In this document: one piece after another, positions 22,501 through 34,245 of the stretch
How the letters are laid out: each line of letters begins with the position of its first letter
How positions within the stretch are numbered: position 1 is the first letter of the stretch
From: Aulostomus chinensis
Lineage: Eukaryota > Chordata > Actinopteri > Syngnathiformes > Aulostomidae
Direction: 5' to 3'
DNA: 64,000 nucleotides
Assembly (NCBI GenBank): GCA_037954235.1
Contig: JBBMOA010000006.1
Location: 27,128,541 to 27,192,540 of the forward strand
Notes under the pieces: generated by a model
Seen by the model: the letters and a program-made list of their open reading frames with translations, nothing else
Told to the model about the DNA's origin: nothing
Databases searched by the model: none
Position numbers and translations under genes: made by a program

Positions 22501-25500
22501 TCCATTGGAATGCTACGGTAACAAGAAGTAATGTTGGATCAAATTTGATGTAAAGACAGGACAATTTATCTTCAAGAAAATCTTTTGAAAAAGGATTTCT
22601 GTTTAAGAAAAGAAAATGTAAACACACTTGAGGGGAGGCCAGATGAGATGTGGAGGAGCTGCTGGAGGAGCTGCCTGAGGCAGAACTGGGGTAGGAACGC
22701 ACCGGCACTGGAGAGCCTGTGCAGACAACAGAAGTGTTCTTGTCGGGGCACATTGGCTTCAGCACTTTTATTGATACTGTAACAAGGAAGATACAGCTCA
22801 TACTTTTCTTTGTGGATGAGCTTGTCTCTAAGAACGGATGATGGAAAAACTCATCTGCAAATGTAAAGATTTAGATGTAAGAGATTCTTTTTAAAATTGT
22901 AAATATGACAAGGTACTGAGTGTTAAAGGCAGGTGTTTACCAAAGCTGATCCGATTCTTATGGTTCCTTTGAAGAAGTCCCAACAGGAGATGTCTAAGGT
23001 TACTAGAAGTCTCCTTGGGGATGCTGGGAAAATGCAAAGGTTTTGTTTTTAGATGAAAATACAACACACTGCGAAACAAAACACAGTAAAACTTCAACTA
23101 GAACTCGATCAGAGAGCACAAAACTCTACCAAGGCAAATTCTGGCCCCTGGAACTTTGATGCTCGGGCCAAAATTAAAACTATATGCAGCATTGAGCAGG
23201 CATTTACACCTCCAAGTATTTCGCACAGTGTGGATGTGAAACCTGATAATGTAACAGATTTTGCTAAAATCACACACTAATGCATGCAGTGTGGTGCAAA
23301 AATCACGTCTATATCCACTGGGTCACGCAAGAGAGCACAATACATCCAATGAAGACAGTGTAATTTAGATGTCAATAAAATTATATTTGTTACATCAGGC
23401 TTACTTCCTGTGACCATTAGGTGGTGCTGTGACTTAAATTCAGCTTGTAGACAACAGTTGTTACAATTCTTTCCTGCTTTAGGAACAAAACTGGCAGCTT
23501 CTCCATTGTAACACCATTTAACGTAAACTCACAATCCTCTCAGCAACCATCACCAAGTTTTTAAGTTGTTTCTGACTAAATTTGAGATGGACCTGGTTGA
23601 CCAATGAGGAGAAGAACCTGACCTGGTGGTACTACGACTAAACTTCCTCAGCCTAAACTTAGTACTTCCACTGGGTTTGGGAAAAATCAGCTACACAGTT
23701 TCTGCAGAATCCTAATGACAGCGAAGTGCCACCAGAAGTAAGGAGCATGTATTTATAGAAATATACAGATTAGTTTGTGACTCTTTTAAGTTAGAGCTCT
23801 ATAAATAAAAGTGACTTGGCATATGAAAATAAACACAGCTAAAGTTGGATAATCCCAAAATGTTAAACAATGTAATCAATACAGAGCAGAAAACATTAAG
23901 AGGGTATGTCTACGTGCAGCTTTACAGTATGTTGTGTATGTGCAGCTCACATGTCTGTGGAACATTTTTGGGATTTCAAGGTTCAGTGTCCTCAGTGTGT
24001 GTTTGTTGTTGTTGATAAGGGTTAGATGGTGATAAAAGATGTACTATTAAGTCCAACTGCATTTCATAACGAAAAAGGAAACATAAAATCTATCAATTTT
24101 TAATCTAATGGCATCATGACGCTCACAGTCACAGCAGATAGTGTGTGTGTGTGTGTGTGTGTTTTTTTTTCATCTGTTACAGCTATGTGGGCCATGTGGA
24201 AAATGATAGCTGCGCAGGCCACTCGTTGGCAGCTTGGGCAAGTTATATATAGAATGACAAGAAAACAACAAACCATGTCTCACAAACTCAGCCAGCTTAT
24301 CGCTGGCTTTATCACTGAAATAGATAAACGTGGCCACGAGCCACACAAAAGCTGGCAAAGTACAGCAGGAAAATATCAGGCAAAAAAAGCCATTATTCCC
24401 TTTGAACACTTTTCAGTTTGTGTAGATCAGGGACTTAAAATGACCAACGATTACTGTTAGCGAAGCAGAAAAATGAGCGTCGCATTACACACTGACACTT
24501 TGATAGTAAGCTATACCATAAACAGCAACATAATAAAAGCACCACCGAGCAATATGGGCCATCAAGGAGAAAATCTGTCTTGTTCTTCTACCTCCATCAT
24601 GCTGTCAGATGAGAACATATAAAACAGCAAGACTCTGTTGTAATTGTGTAAGTGGCTAATCGAGAATGTTCCAGATGATCGGTTCTGTCAGGTGTCTGTA
24701 TCAGTTTCTTCATGGCTTGACTATTTTAGTATTGGCATTCATCGGGCAGATTTATTTATAATTCTGTCAGCACCGCATGCATGTCTCTGTGCATTTGCAT
24801 CAATTTCCTTTGCTAGCAATGTGCACATACAGAACAGGAACATTCACATCAATTTGAGTCTGTGTGGTAAGTCTATTTTTTTGCCTTTCCCCCGTTTTTC
24901 TCTCCAATTGTACATCATCAATTCACCCCGCGAAGCTGTCCGGGTCAGTGTTCCACCCCCTCTCAGGTTCTGAAAGGCACTATAGACAACCACAAGTTTC
25001 CTCCTTCACATGTGGAGTCATCAGCTACTCCCTCCATTGCCCCTCCCCCCGAATTAATTGGCAACGCAGCAGACCGCTACACTTAAGAAACATCATACAA
25101 GTCTTTCTCCTGTAAAGTGAAAACTGATAAGAGAATTCCAGGAAATGCCCAACAACTACCTGAACGCTGTCTCTGTGCGTATCTAGGGGTGCACTGACCT
25201 CGGTACAAGGGTCCTGTTGCATTCATAGAAGAGACGGAGCTCCTGCGGTGTGCTGGCCTACACAAACACACACATTACACTCACGTTAGACCATTTTCAC
25301 ACACACGCACAAAAATGAGCAAATGCGCATGTGCTTGCTTTAAAACATACATGTGAATGAACAATTAGGTATGTTTGACTGCCTGATCACAAATATGTAA
25401 AAAAATAAAGTTGTGCCAGAATGCAATTACACCAAACATAAACGAGTTGATGATCGAAAGTGGAATGCCAGCTATGTAAACATCATCATTGTGATCATCA

Positions 25501-28500
25501 ACTCACCTCACTGACTTCCCTGAACTCATTGAACTGCCTGGCAGAAATAGAAAACAATCTTTCATGTTCTGGGAGACGAATTCAAGGAAACTGCAGCATA
25601 GATGAGCTACATAGGTACAGAAAGTTTCTTCGTCTGTGAACTGCTAATACATCACGATGAACTGAATGCAAAATGAAGGAAGGGACCAAAGCAGACACAA
25701 ATGCTAGCCTGTGGCTATACAGGTGTCACAGCTCAGGGAATCTGCAAATACCAGTTTCATCTGCGCAGCCACGTGAAAGACAGAAAATCATACCAGGAAA
25801 AAATGTTTACCCTAGCTTCATAGAAATGGCTCGCAGCCATTTCTGCTGCCCCATTCGTAAACAAGGCTCTTTCCTAACCAGCAGTTGAGTTGTTTCAGCA
25901 TTTTCAAAATATCAACACTGGAGAGTGGCGTGGGAGTGGCGCCCAGCGGCCAGCTGGCTTTTAATAGTTGTGCGGATCATGTTGTTCCTCTGTTGTGAAA
26001 AGGCATCATGTTCAGTTTTGTGTTGAAAATAATACCCTTTCTAGGAACTAAGCATGTGTCATGAGTGATTATGTAAGGGACTTCGACAAAGTTTTTTTCT
26101 ATCCAAACACAGAAGTGCATACATGTGTGTCATGTGTTACTCACATGAAATGGCGCTTTTCCAGTCAGACACTGATAGACAATAGTGCCGATGCTCCATA
26201 GGTCAGCTTTGGCATCGTAGTTCTGGGACATGATGACCTCAGGAGCCTGCATCCAATCACAACTTATAACTTAGGAACACAGTGACATAACTAGTTACTC
26301 ATTGGTACAGAGACACTAAAACTCACCATGTACATGGGAGAGCCGCACAGAGTTGCTGCCATAGTGTTTGTCTGAAGATGACGTGCAAACCCAAAGTCAG
26401 CTGGATGGTGAGAGAAGTACAGTGAGGAAGCGGCAGGACAGTGTTGACTACGTTCATATATTCGGATAGATAAACCCCAGTAGGACAATACAATGAATAA
26501 GATAAGACCTTACACAGAAAAAGGTCATGGTTAGAATAATCAATGGGACATGCGGAATATGCCAATCTTTGTGGGATTATTGAAGTATGTTGTGGATAAG
26601 CGTCCAATTGGATTTTAGGCAGCGTTTTTTTTAAGCGTGCAGTGGTCAGACAGCTCGACAGCATATGCTCTAACATCCAGCAACGCTTCAACTTGCAATG
26701 GTAGGCCTGATGAAGGAAACACTGATATAACACGAGGACATAATCTGTGCTGGCATCTCAGGGGGAACACACATGGAATATTTTGTTCCTTGATAGTGTG
26801 GTTCTTCTAGTAGCCTGCTGGGTTAAACTTTTACCTATCTTGATGCAGGTGTTGATGGAGCTGGACCGGCGTCCCTCTGGGTGACAGAGCAAGATATTCT
26901 GGGGTTTCAGGTCTCTGTGGAGAATGCCTTTGCTCTGCAGAACCTTCATGGCCTGAGCGATCTGCTGCAAGAATACACGGATGGTGTCCTCACTCAACGT
27001 CCCCTTAGCTAAAGGGTGGAGGGAAGAAATACTTCGGATTAGACTGAGGAGGACGTTAGCATGGCGGTGAATAGAGGGTTTAATGTACTGGATGCTTTCA
27101 CACTTAAGAAGTGAAGGTCAGAACTTCATCCCTCCAGCAATACCATTGTATCCATTATTAGCAAGAATAATAGTCCATAAGATCACCAGTTTCACCATGA
27201 ATACATGCATATCCTAATGTAGCGTCTTAGCAGCAGTATTCTTCACATTTAACAACCTGTAACTGTTTGACAACTTTATTTAAATGAAAGAATTGCCATC
27301 AGGGTCTTTGCCAGCAGACTTGTCAAAGCAGGAAAAGCACAGCAGTGAATCATAACACCAGCCATGGCTCTGTTCCATTCAGTGTACCCACAAGCTGCGT
27401 CAGCGTGCAAGCATGAATAACACCATGAGTAATACCTGATCAAATCACACAGCTATCATTAATGATTTACTAATTCTACCAGGCATTTTCCCTCGAGTCA
27501 AAATGTCAGGAGTGAAAAGGGTCTGTTGACTCAATATTATTTAATGCAGGAGCATTAAGCATTAGCTTAAGCAGTCAAACCTAAATGTCTATTCAGTATA
27601 TATCTGCTAAAATCTTGAAAATTATCTTGCAAGCTAGAATCTTATTACTCTGAGTTTCTAACAACCGTTATATTTTTAGATTTATTGAAGCCTATATATG
27701 CCCAGATGGCCTTTTTATGATCAGTGCACATCAGAGACCTGACCAGGGATGAAACAATTAGTCAGATAAACTCATCAACAGTACACTGACCGCTGCTATT
27801 TGAATAAGTAATTGTTGAAGTTATATTGCCAAATACTGACTTTTCAATGAGTGGTCAAGTTGAAAGCTGAGGCTATGACATTAATTATCTTGCAACAGTG
27901 GCACCTGACAGGGTGAGACACACTTGGCAGCAGGTGACCATTCGCCTCTTGAAGTTGGTGTGTTGGAAGTAGGAGGTTCTGCTGATGGCTAGACGACTGG
28001 GTCTAAAATGTCTGGAGTCAGAACTGTTGCTAATGTCATTACTGGCACCTGTTTAGCTACTTCTTCACATCAACATGTCAGCAGTGAAAAATGTACTTTG
28101 GGCCCTTGTCAGTCACCCAGATCCTCATTTCTGTCCCGTTTGTTTCGATGTCCATTTTTTCCCTGCTTCCACCTCAAGAGCTTCAAGAGCTTCCAAAAAT
28201 ATCTCAGCCCTCAGCGGGTGCCATTGTAACGAGACCATCAATGTTACTCCCTTCACCTGTCAGTGGGCTTAATGTTGAGGCTGCTCGGTGTATATTTTTG
28301 GACTACTAATCAGATAAAACAAATATTAAGAGTATTTCAGCATCGGCTTTTTGAAAACGTAATAGAAATTATCCACTACTTCCTGATTCTTTGACCAAAT
28401 GACCAGACTGGGACTCCAATTGTTGGTTCCTGCTCGAGATCTACATAAAAAATATCTCAGCCCTCCCAGTAGATCCAGTATTTCTATCTGCTGTGTTTTT

Positions 28501-31396
28501 CCATCGAAGTACAGGGGATAAGTGTGTGACAGATGGGTGAGGTCATGTGGGTGCCTCGCTGCAAATAGCTGGATGTGCCTCCTGGCAGGGATGTAAAACA
28601 GGCAAGTCTACAAAATAAGACACTCTGGCACGGTGGCAGAATTAGAGCAACACTTCTCATCCAGGCACCAATGTGGTAAATTAAGCCTGAGTGGAACAAA
28701 CTCTGTGACTTCAACTGCATCATCATATTTGTTTGGACCTTGAGTGTGAAGAACAAGTGAGAGGAACTCTATCGTATTCTGAAATCACAAGATAGACATG
28801 CATGAAAAAAAGAAACTGGGACTTATTAACGTTCACTCAGTCTGTTCTGGTTTCATAATTTGACAAAAAAACAAACAAACAAATTGTAGTACATCAATTG
28901 TAGTAATTTCATTTTATCTGCATTAAGTGCCTTGAAGTATTAATGACAAATCAGTCAACGACCTATAGGAACTTGGTTTTATTTGGTTAAACTTCTGTTG
29001 CCAACACAAAAATCCTTTTATTCATCCAAAACACTGAAAAAAGCTGAGCCTCTTAAAAACCACACTGACCCGGCCGGTACTAAGCTGCTCTAAACATATT
29101 TACTTACAAGTACCACGCGGAGAGTTTGATCCTGTCTTGCAACATCAGATGTACTGAGAATATCTCAGTCTTGCTTTGAAACGGAAAACTTAGTGAGACG
29201 TGGTCTATATTAAGCCGCGTGATGTGGCACACTTACATTGAAGGTACTCGGCCAGGTCACCTCCGTTGCAGTACTGCAACCACAAGAAGGACACGTTTCA
29301 ACAGAAGTGGTCTTGTCAGGTATCTGATTTGAATTAGCATTAGCATGATCTTACACAACTTACCTCCATGACAAGATACACACACCCGCCCATTTCCTGT
29401 TGATGAGATCAGACAAAATTCAAATGAGACAAAGAAACCGTGGACACGGAATCAGATGTAAGCGCCTCTACGTCATAAGAAAAACATGTCGGATTTATTT
29501 CATGTGGGGTGTGAAATCGATGTCTTAACAGCTGTGACACACTGACTGGACACCCTTTTGGCCCTTCACCAAAAACGCTTCTAGAAATTACGGACCCCAA
29601 ACTAACTAAGGGCACCAGAAATTGTACCCAAATTTGGCATCTTTGTCCACTGCCAGTGCCAAATTTCATGAGGGAGCAGGGAGGCAGTTTGAGGTGTCCG
29701 TCTCACTTGACACCTGATGAGGAAGTGGAGTAAAGCAAACTGCCATGTCTTTGTAATTTAAGGTGCGTAGGGTGAATTTAAACTCAAGACACGTCACACT
29801 GCAGGAAGAACACATTAGACTGTTCTGAAAGCAGGCAAATCATCCTCAGAAAAGTCTCTTGCGGCCTGACCCAGAGTCTAATCCAAAGTCATTAGCCCCG
29901 CATGCTGTTGTGTGTCTGCTGTGAGGCGATACTCAGACGCTGTGTGTATACGTATAAGCCATTGTTTGACTGGCTGCCCTCCGCCATCTGTCACATATAA
30001 GGAGAGATTAGCACGCCCGTTTCTGGCTGTCTGGCAGGTGTCAGCAAGGTGAGAAGCCCATTCATTCATTCAAACTCCCAACAAATGGTTCATGTCCAGC
30101 CCTTCGTCCGTTAAAGTTACACTGGTTGACAGGAAGAGGAGAAAATCCTATTCAGCTCTGGATGAAATATTTCCCAGAAGTTGGCATAAAGGGAGCAGAT
30201 GGAGAACACTGGACTTTTTGCTGATGTATGATAAGCTGATATTTTACAACATAATGCTGATATTCATAGATGTCAATAGTACCTGTATGACAACAGGTGG
30301 AAAATACATCTAAAAATTGCGAATTGGAGTATTTGTTTAAAAAGCTATTTGGAAAAGCCGATAAATCATGTATTTACTGCATTGTTTCCTCTTCATCTTT
30401 CATAAAAAAAGAAGAGAATTGAGCAAAACTAGTCCTGTGAAACTTTCTGCCATCTGACAAATACCAATTTATTAGAAAAAAATACTAATATCTGCAAACA
30501 TGAGTGACATTATTGTGCATCCCTAATAAAGAGAGAAAAAACGTTTTGTGGCCGGAGGATGTACGGTATTCAGGTTTTTGATTAATTTGTGGACTTACTT
30601 TTGTTCTCCAAAGAACTTCTCCTCGCGATCTGATTAATTTCAGGCCGAGTGATAAGACTTGTTCCCTCAATTTAATCAATTGGTGGTCATGAGATGTAAC
30701 TTTTGGGATTTAGTTATGCAGTATGTTGTGGCCATTCACCAAAATAAGCTGAGGATACAAATTCTTTTTCGTGGCCACTTGATAACTGTTTTCTCTCTAT
30801 GGGCACTCCAGGGCTCGTAAATAAGAGTAACGTTCAGTGTATCAGCATCAAGCCAACATTTGAGAGATTTGGCAGAAAGAAGTACAGTCTGGATGCGAGT
30901 GTGTGTAACTCAGTGGGATACTATAACTGCTGGTGTGTGTGAGGAGAGAAAAGGACGAGAGACAGCCCAAACCTACCTGGTAGTCCAGAAGTCTCACGAT
31001 ATTCTCATGTTTGAGCTCCTAGAGGAGGTGAGGAATGTTCAAGATCATTTTATGGTACAAGAAGAATATCACAGAATCAATCAAATGATAAAAATTCAGT
31101 TCAATACCTTCAATATTTTTATTTCTTTGCCAAGCAAGGCATGTGATTTGGCCAGGTTTTTCTTGTTGATACACTTAACAGCAACTTGCCAGCCATGTTT
31201 CTTGGAAAAAGTAAAAATATACATATATTTATATGATCAGCATTTAAAAAAAAAACTTATTATTATCTATACAACGAATACAAAACCTAACAATTCTACG
31301 AGTTACCTCTTTATGCCGTCCTTTGAACACAACTGCAAAGGCACCGTGACCAATCAGGTCTTTCCTGTTGAACTCAAATCTCCCAACAGACTCCAT
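17155..31396 (-). CDS. ulk1: ULK1 serine/threonine kinase, complete, 27 coding exons
   Basis: The product is the cytoplasmic kinase that starts autophagosome formation with ATG13, FIP200 and ATG101 and is controlled by mTORC1 and AMPK. Exons in order: 31396-31307, 31200-31108, 31018-30977, 29396-29364, 29273-29237, 27008-26835, 26400-26327, 26246-26145, 25257-25199, 23023-22941, 22854-22804, 22716-22628, 22512-22374, 22257-22194, 21937-21848, 21670-21545, 21456-21317, 20995-20895, 20625-20504, 20270-20158, 19885-19760, 19559-19420, 19303-19128, 19036-18918, 17695-17538, 17432-17297 and 17198-17155. The frame stays open to TAA, giving 906 residues against about 1050 in human; the deficit is in the disordered middle. 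The start MESVGRFEFNRKDLIGHGAF aligns with the ULK1 N-terminus. ULK1 rather than ULK2 is supported by SPVPV..SYPSS, by RYHKALLLMEG and by the neighbouring ep400 and adgrd1. Whether this is the a or b teleost paralog I cannot say. Confidence 0.94.
17696..18917 (-). other. ulk1: ulk1 intron 24
   Basis: Apart from the SINE, this intron shows no recognisable feature. Confidence 0.55.
17771..18023 (-). mobile_element. tRNA-derived SINE in ulk1 intron 24
   Basis: On the minus strand the head has tggctcagaggtagagtggc (A-box-like, 17991-18010) and ggttcgatcc (B box, 17958-17967). These are the two internal polymerase III promoter elements of a tRNA-derived SINE. The other end carries the body shared with the other copies here (gggtgaaccccgcc, gggataggctcc) and a ccatccatt tail. 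The direct repeat ttcaacatc flanks it at 17762-17770 and 18024-18032, marking the insertion. Confidence 0.85.
19760..22716 (-). CDS. ulk1: ulk1 central Ser/Pro-rich region (exons 12-21)
   Basis: These exons encode the regulatory linker between kinase and EAT domains, rich in Ser, Pro and Gly. It begins with VPVRSYPSS and a poly-Ser run. Exon 13 ends with EDYVMVPAAFP, aligned with the LC3-interacting region of human ULK1 (core FVMV there, YVMV here, residues 347-350). Exon 16 has the conserved IPVPTQIQNYQRMEQNLQ, and exon 20 has STHAADLLLKAAFG. In human ULK1 this region holds mTORC1 and AMPK sites; Ser-Pro pairs are frequent here too, but I do not assign individual sites. The exon 16/17 junction uses a GC donor. 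Confidence 0.85.
22804..31396 (-). CDS. ulk1: ulk1 kinase-domain exons (1-11)
   Basis: Exons 1-11 give residues 1 to about 279. The glycine-rich loop is GHGAFAVVF (16-24) and the ATP-anchoring lysine is in VAVK (K39). ELKHENIV marks helix C, VYLVMEYCNGGDL the hinge, HRDLKPQN the catalytic loop (D131), DFG is at 158-160, and CGSPMYMAPE spans the activation-loop end. FHHPFL closes the C-lobe. All residues needed for catalysis are present. Exons 3, 4 and 5 are very small (42, 33 and 37 bp). The introns before exon 6 and exon 10 are about 2.2 kb each. Confidence 0.95.
23024..25198 (-). other. ulk1: ulk1 intron 9
   Basis: This is a 2.2-kb intron inside the kinase-coding part. It contains a (GT)n run at 24141-24162 followed by T's. 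Open frames here are short and resemble no known protein. Confidence 0.55.
27009..29236 (-). other. ulk1: ulk1 intron 5
   Basis: A 2.2-kb intron with no repeat family, RNA or exon that I recognise. The 1.58-kb intron at 29397-30976 and the 0.9-kb intron at 25258-26144 are likewise featureless to me. Confidence 0.5.
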
Positions 31397-31779
31397 GGAT
31401 ATTTAAGTAAACAAGTTATCCGAGCAGGTTCAGGAGGTTGGTTGTCTGTCCCACATTTTCCTTGCGCTGTTAAGTCCCATGTTAATGATAAGATACAGTG
31501 TCTTCAAACATATCAAGCTTCATTATTGCTGAAAACCTCGTACAAAGTTAAAAAAAAAAAGTTCCAAAAGCGTGCGTAGGGATGTAAACAAATTTATGTA
31601 AACAAAAGATTAGCGACCAACTGTGATTATTTAACCACTCCAACTTCTTTAAACGAGTCCCAGTTTCTTTTCTAACAACTAAAGAAGGTAAAGAGAAGCG
31701 TTGGGGTTGTTAATTATTCCGCCGGAGTTCACGTATTACTGTCCTCCTCACCTTTAGCGGCTCCTGTCCCCTCCCGCAG

Positions 31780-31875
31780 TTACCATATGTCACCGAGAAG
31801 TTTGAGCATGCGCAGACGCGCAGGCAGGCGTCTGATGACGGTGCCTTCAGTGACACCTCGTAAACACGTCATCAC
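31780..31875 (-). promoter_or_regulatory. ulk1: probable ulk1 promoter with NRF1- and CRE-like motifs
   Basis: This is a local CpG-richer patch about 400-480 bp upstream of the ulk1 start codon. It contains gcatgcgcag (31806-31815), close to the NRF1 palindrome, and two convergent TGACG half-sites (31836-31840 on plus, 31867-31871 on minus), which resemble CRE/ATF sites. Human ULK1 is reported to be induced by ATF4, so CRE-like sites are plausible, but function here is inference. No TATA box was noted. Confidence 0.4.
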
Positions 31876-33968
31876 ACGGTCAAAAAGACTCCCTAAAAAG
31901 TTATAATTGGTAGATGAGCGTAAACTGGAAATAAGTATTCTTTGGGTCACATAAAGCGTTTGATAACAAACCCAGGGCTCAAGAGATCAGACGGTCCTTG
32001 AAACAAGACGTTTCAAGTTTACTTTATAAAGTAAGTAAACAGTATCCTCCAGGGTTCTGCGTGCTGATTCATTGTATTGCTACCTCTATTCCACATTATA
32101 ATTTCTGACAGTGCACCTGTATTGTAAAAATAAACAATTTGCTGCTGTAGCGTATTATTTTGAAGTTTTTGATTGCACAGTATTGTGGGTTTGCATTTAA
32201 TTAATTTGCTTTGACCATGGAGTTATTTTTGAAAAGATTTGATTTTTTCAGTTTGTGTTACATAAACTTTCTGTATGAACCAAGAATAAAGGCCAAGTAT
32301 ACTTAAGTGTAATTCTAAGTGTCTGATAAGTACGTCCAATGAACTGGCTGAACTGGCTTTACTGGAAAAGAAGTGTACTGATAGCGCATATGGCAACACA
32401 CAGTCATTGAGTTTAAATATATACTGCAGGCTTTAAGTGCCTCTGAAGCTGTACTAACACACATGCCCTCATCATGACTGAGTATTTTAAAGGAGACATT
32501 CCTGTTGTAGCTTTTAGCTGCTTGCTCATGCTAATGTTTCCAGTTTGACTATAGCCTTTGATATTAACGCCTCACAAACAAGACTCCACCAAACTGTGTG
32601 AGACTATCAGCTTTACATTTTAAAATGACTGCCACACCGCTTTGTTGTTTGATAAAGATGACACTGATTTCTTATCATGATTTTTTTTTTAATAAAGATA
32701 TTGGAAGCACGAACCATAGTACCATAAGACAACAATCAATAAGGGCCATATACAAGTGTTGAAATACTGAAATATTTAACTTTAAATCTGAAAAGTGAGT
32801 GCAGAGTGACTTACAGTAAATCCCGTGGTTTTTTTTTTTTTAAGGAAACTTATTGTTGGTACAGTGTAATATGTCATCTCCCTCCATTCTCACAGTATGT
32901 TAAGAAAAAAAAAAAAACCTTAATCGCGTCCTTGAAGCGTCCCTCTCTTGAAGAACGTATTAATATTAATGTACAAAAAAAAGTATGAAAAGTTTAACAG
33001 AAATGTAGATGTAGAAATAAGTAAAGACACCAAAAAACTTCACAGAACTGTGTCTTTCAGAAAGCAAAACATAATGCATCTTACAAAGATGTGAGGTACT
33101 GCAAAAATACCAGTCAGTTCATTTTGAGAGAGAGAGAGAGAGAGAGAGAAAGAAAAAAAACAGAGAGATGAAAAGATTGTTGATCTGTGACACTGCAGAA
33201 AACATAAAAATCACCAATAAATAAATACAGAATTACACAGGGTCTAATTTACATCATCCGTTGTTATTATGCAGTTATTTGTATCTTTGAATCCTGTGAA
33301 TGTGTCTCTTTATCTTGGAGTTTATCCTGCAGTTAGTTCAGGATAACAGGCAAAGGTCCTGGGTAATGATTCATCAAGGATTGTTAACAGCCGGTGAGAC
33401 GTAATGCTTTTGTTTTGAAGGAATAAATCTAACGCTGCCGGAAATGATAGCCCTTTCCTTGGTCTTCTTCTATCAAAAGTTGTGTATTTGTGATCAATCA
33501 AACGCTACAAAAACACTACTCATCTCTAAATGTAATTTTTGTGTGCACTGAAGATGATGGATTTTCTTATTTTGTGACAACACATTAAAGCTGTGATTTA
33601 AATAAACTGTGACCAACTCTGAGATCAGCTGCAATGCATATGGACCACATGCTAGAAAAATCTAGACGCTACACAGAGTCTAAGTCACACCATGAATGAC
33701 ACTATTACCTTCTCAGAAACCTCTTCCCCCTGTTTTGGGGAAACCAATATGTTTTTAAATGAGACATTAATAAGGCACAGTTCTTAGAGTCTGTTTGTCT
33801 TTAAAGGTGCAGCTGTAACTCTGCTACACGACACCTCATCACTTTCACTCGAGTGTCCAATTCATCACATGAAACAGTGGGAAAATACTCTGGCCGATGC
33901 TCGTCATTCCACAGCAGCGAGCTTCAGATTGCTCTCCCTCCATCCATCCATCTGCAGACAGACGCGCT
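31876..33968. other. ulk1-adgrd1 intergenic region and adgrd1 3' UTR
   Basis: About 2.1 kb separate the ulk1 promoter from the adgrd1 stop codon. The right part must include the adgrd1 3' UTR, but I found no canonical AATAAA on the minus strand that fixes its end. It contains a (GA)n run at 33126-33149 and poly-A/T tracts. No exon of another gene is seen. Confidence 0.5.
33126..33149. repeat. (GA)n microsatellite
   Basis: About twelve uninterrupted GA units, in or near the adgrd1 3' UTR. Confidence 0.9.
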
Positions 33969-34245
33969 CTACACGGCGGAGAGGTCGATGCGATTGGCTG
34001 AGTTGGTGCTTTTGTCCCACGTGTTCATTTTAGTGGGAGTGACACCATCCTTGTTTCCATTCATCTACAAGATAGGAAGGAGAGAATTTGGCTCGGGCAG
34101 TGAACAGTTGCACAGCTCTTCGGTCAAGTCCATCTTTAACACGAGCACTCACAATGTCGGAGTTGAAGGGCTTCACATTGATGTTTCGGATGGAGCTGCT
34201 GGTGAGAGACCACACCTTTGTTTTGTGTTTGAAAGCAGCTCTGAC
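33969..34245 (-). CDS. adgrd1: adgrd1 cytoplasmic tail exons
   Basis: Exon 34245-34153 encodes VRAAFKHKTKVWSLTSSS and ends at NSDI with a GTGAGT donor. The last exon, 34064-33969, encodes MNGNKDGVTPTKMNTW and ends RIDLSAV then TAG. Human ADGRD1 ends RVDLSAV, so the terminus is intact. The C-terminal valine could serve as a class I-like PDZ ligand (inference). Confidence 0.94.

Noticed and set aside
30860..31579. 239-residue open frame on the plus strand
   Set aside because: It lies antisense to ulk1 exons 1-3, whose minus-strand translation is unmistakable. The plus-strand protein shows no known domain.
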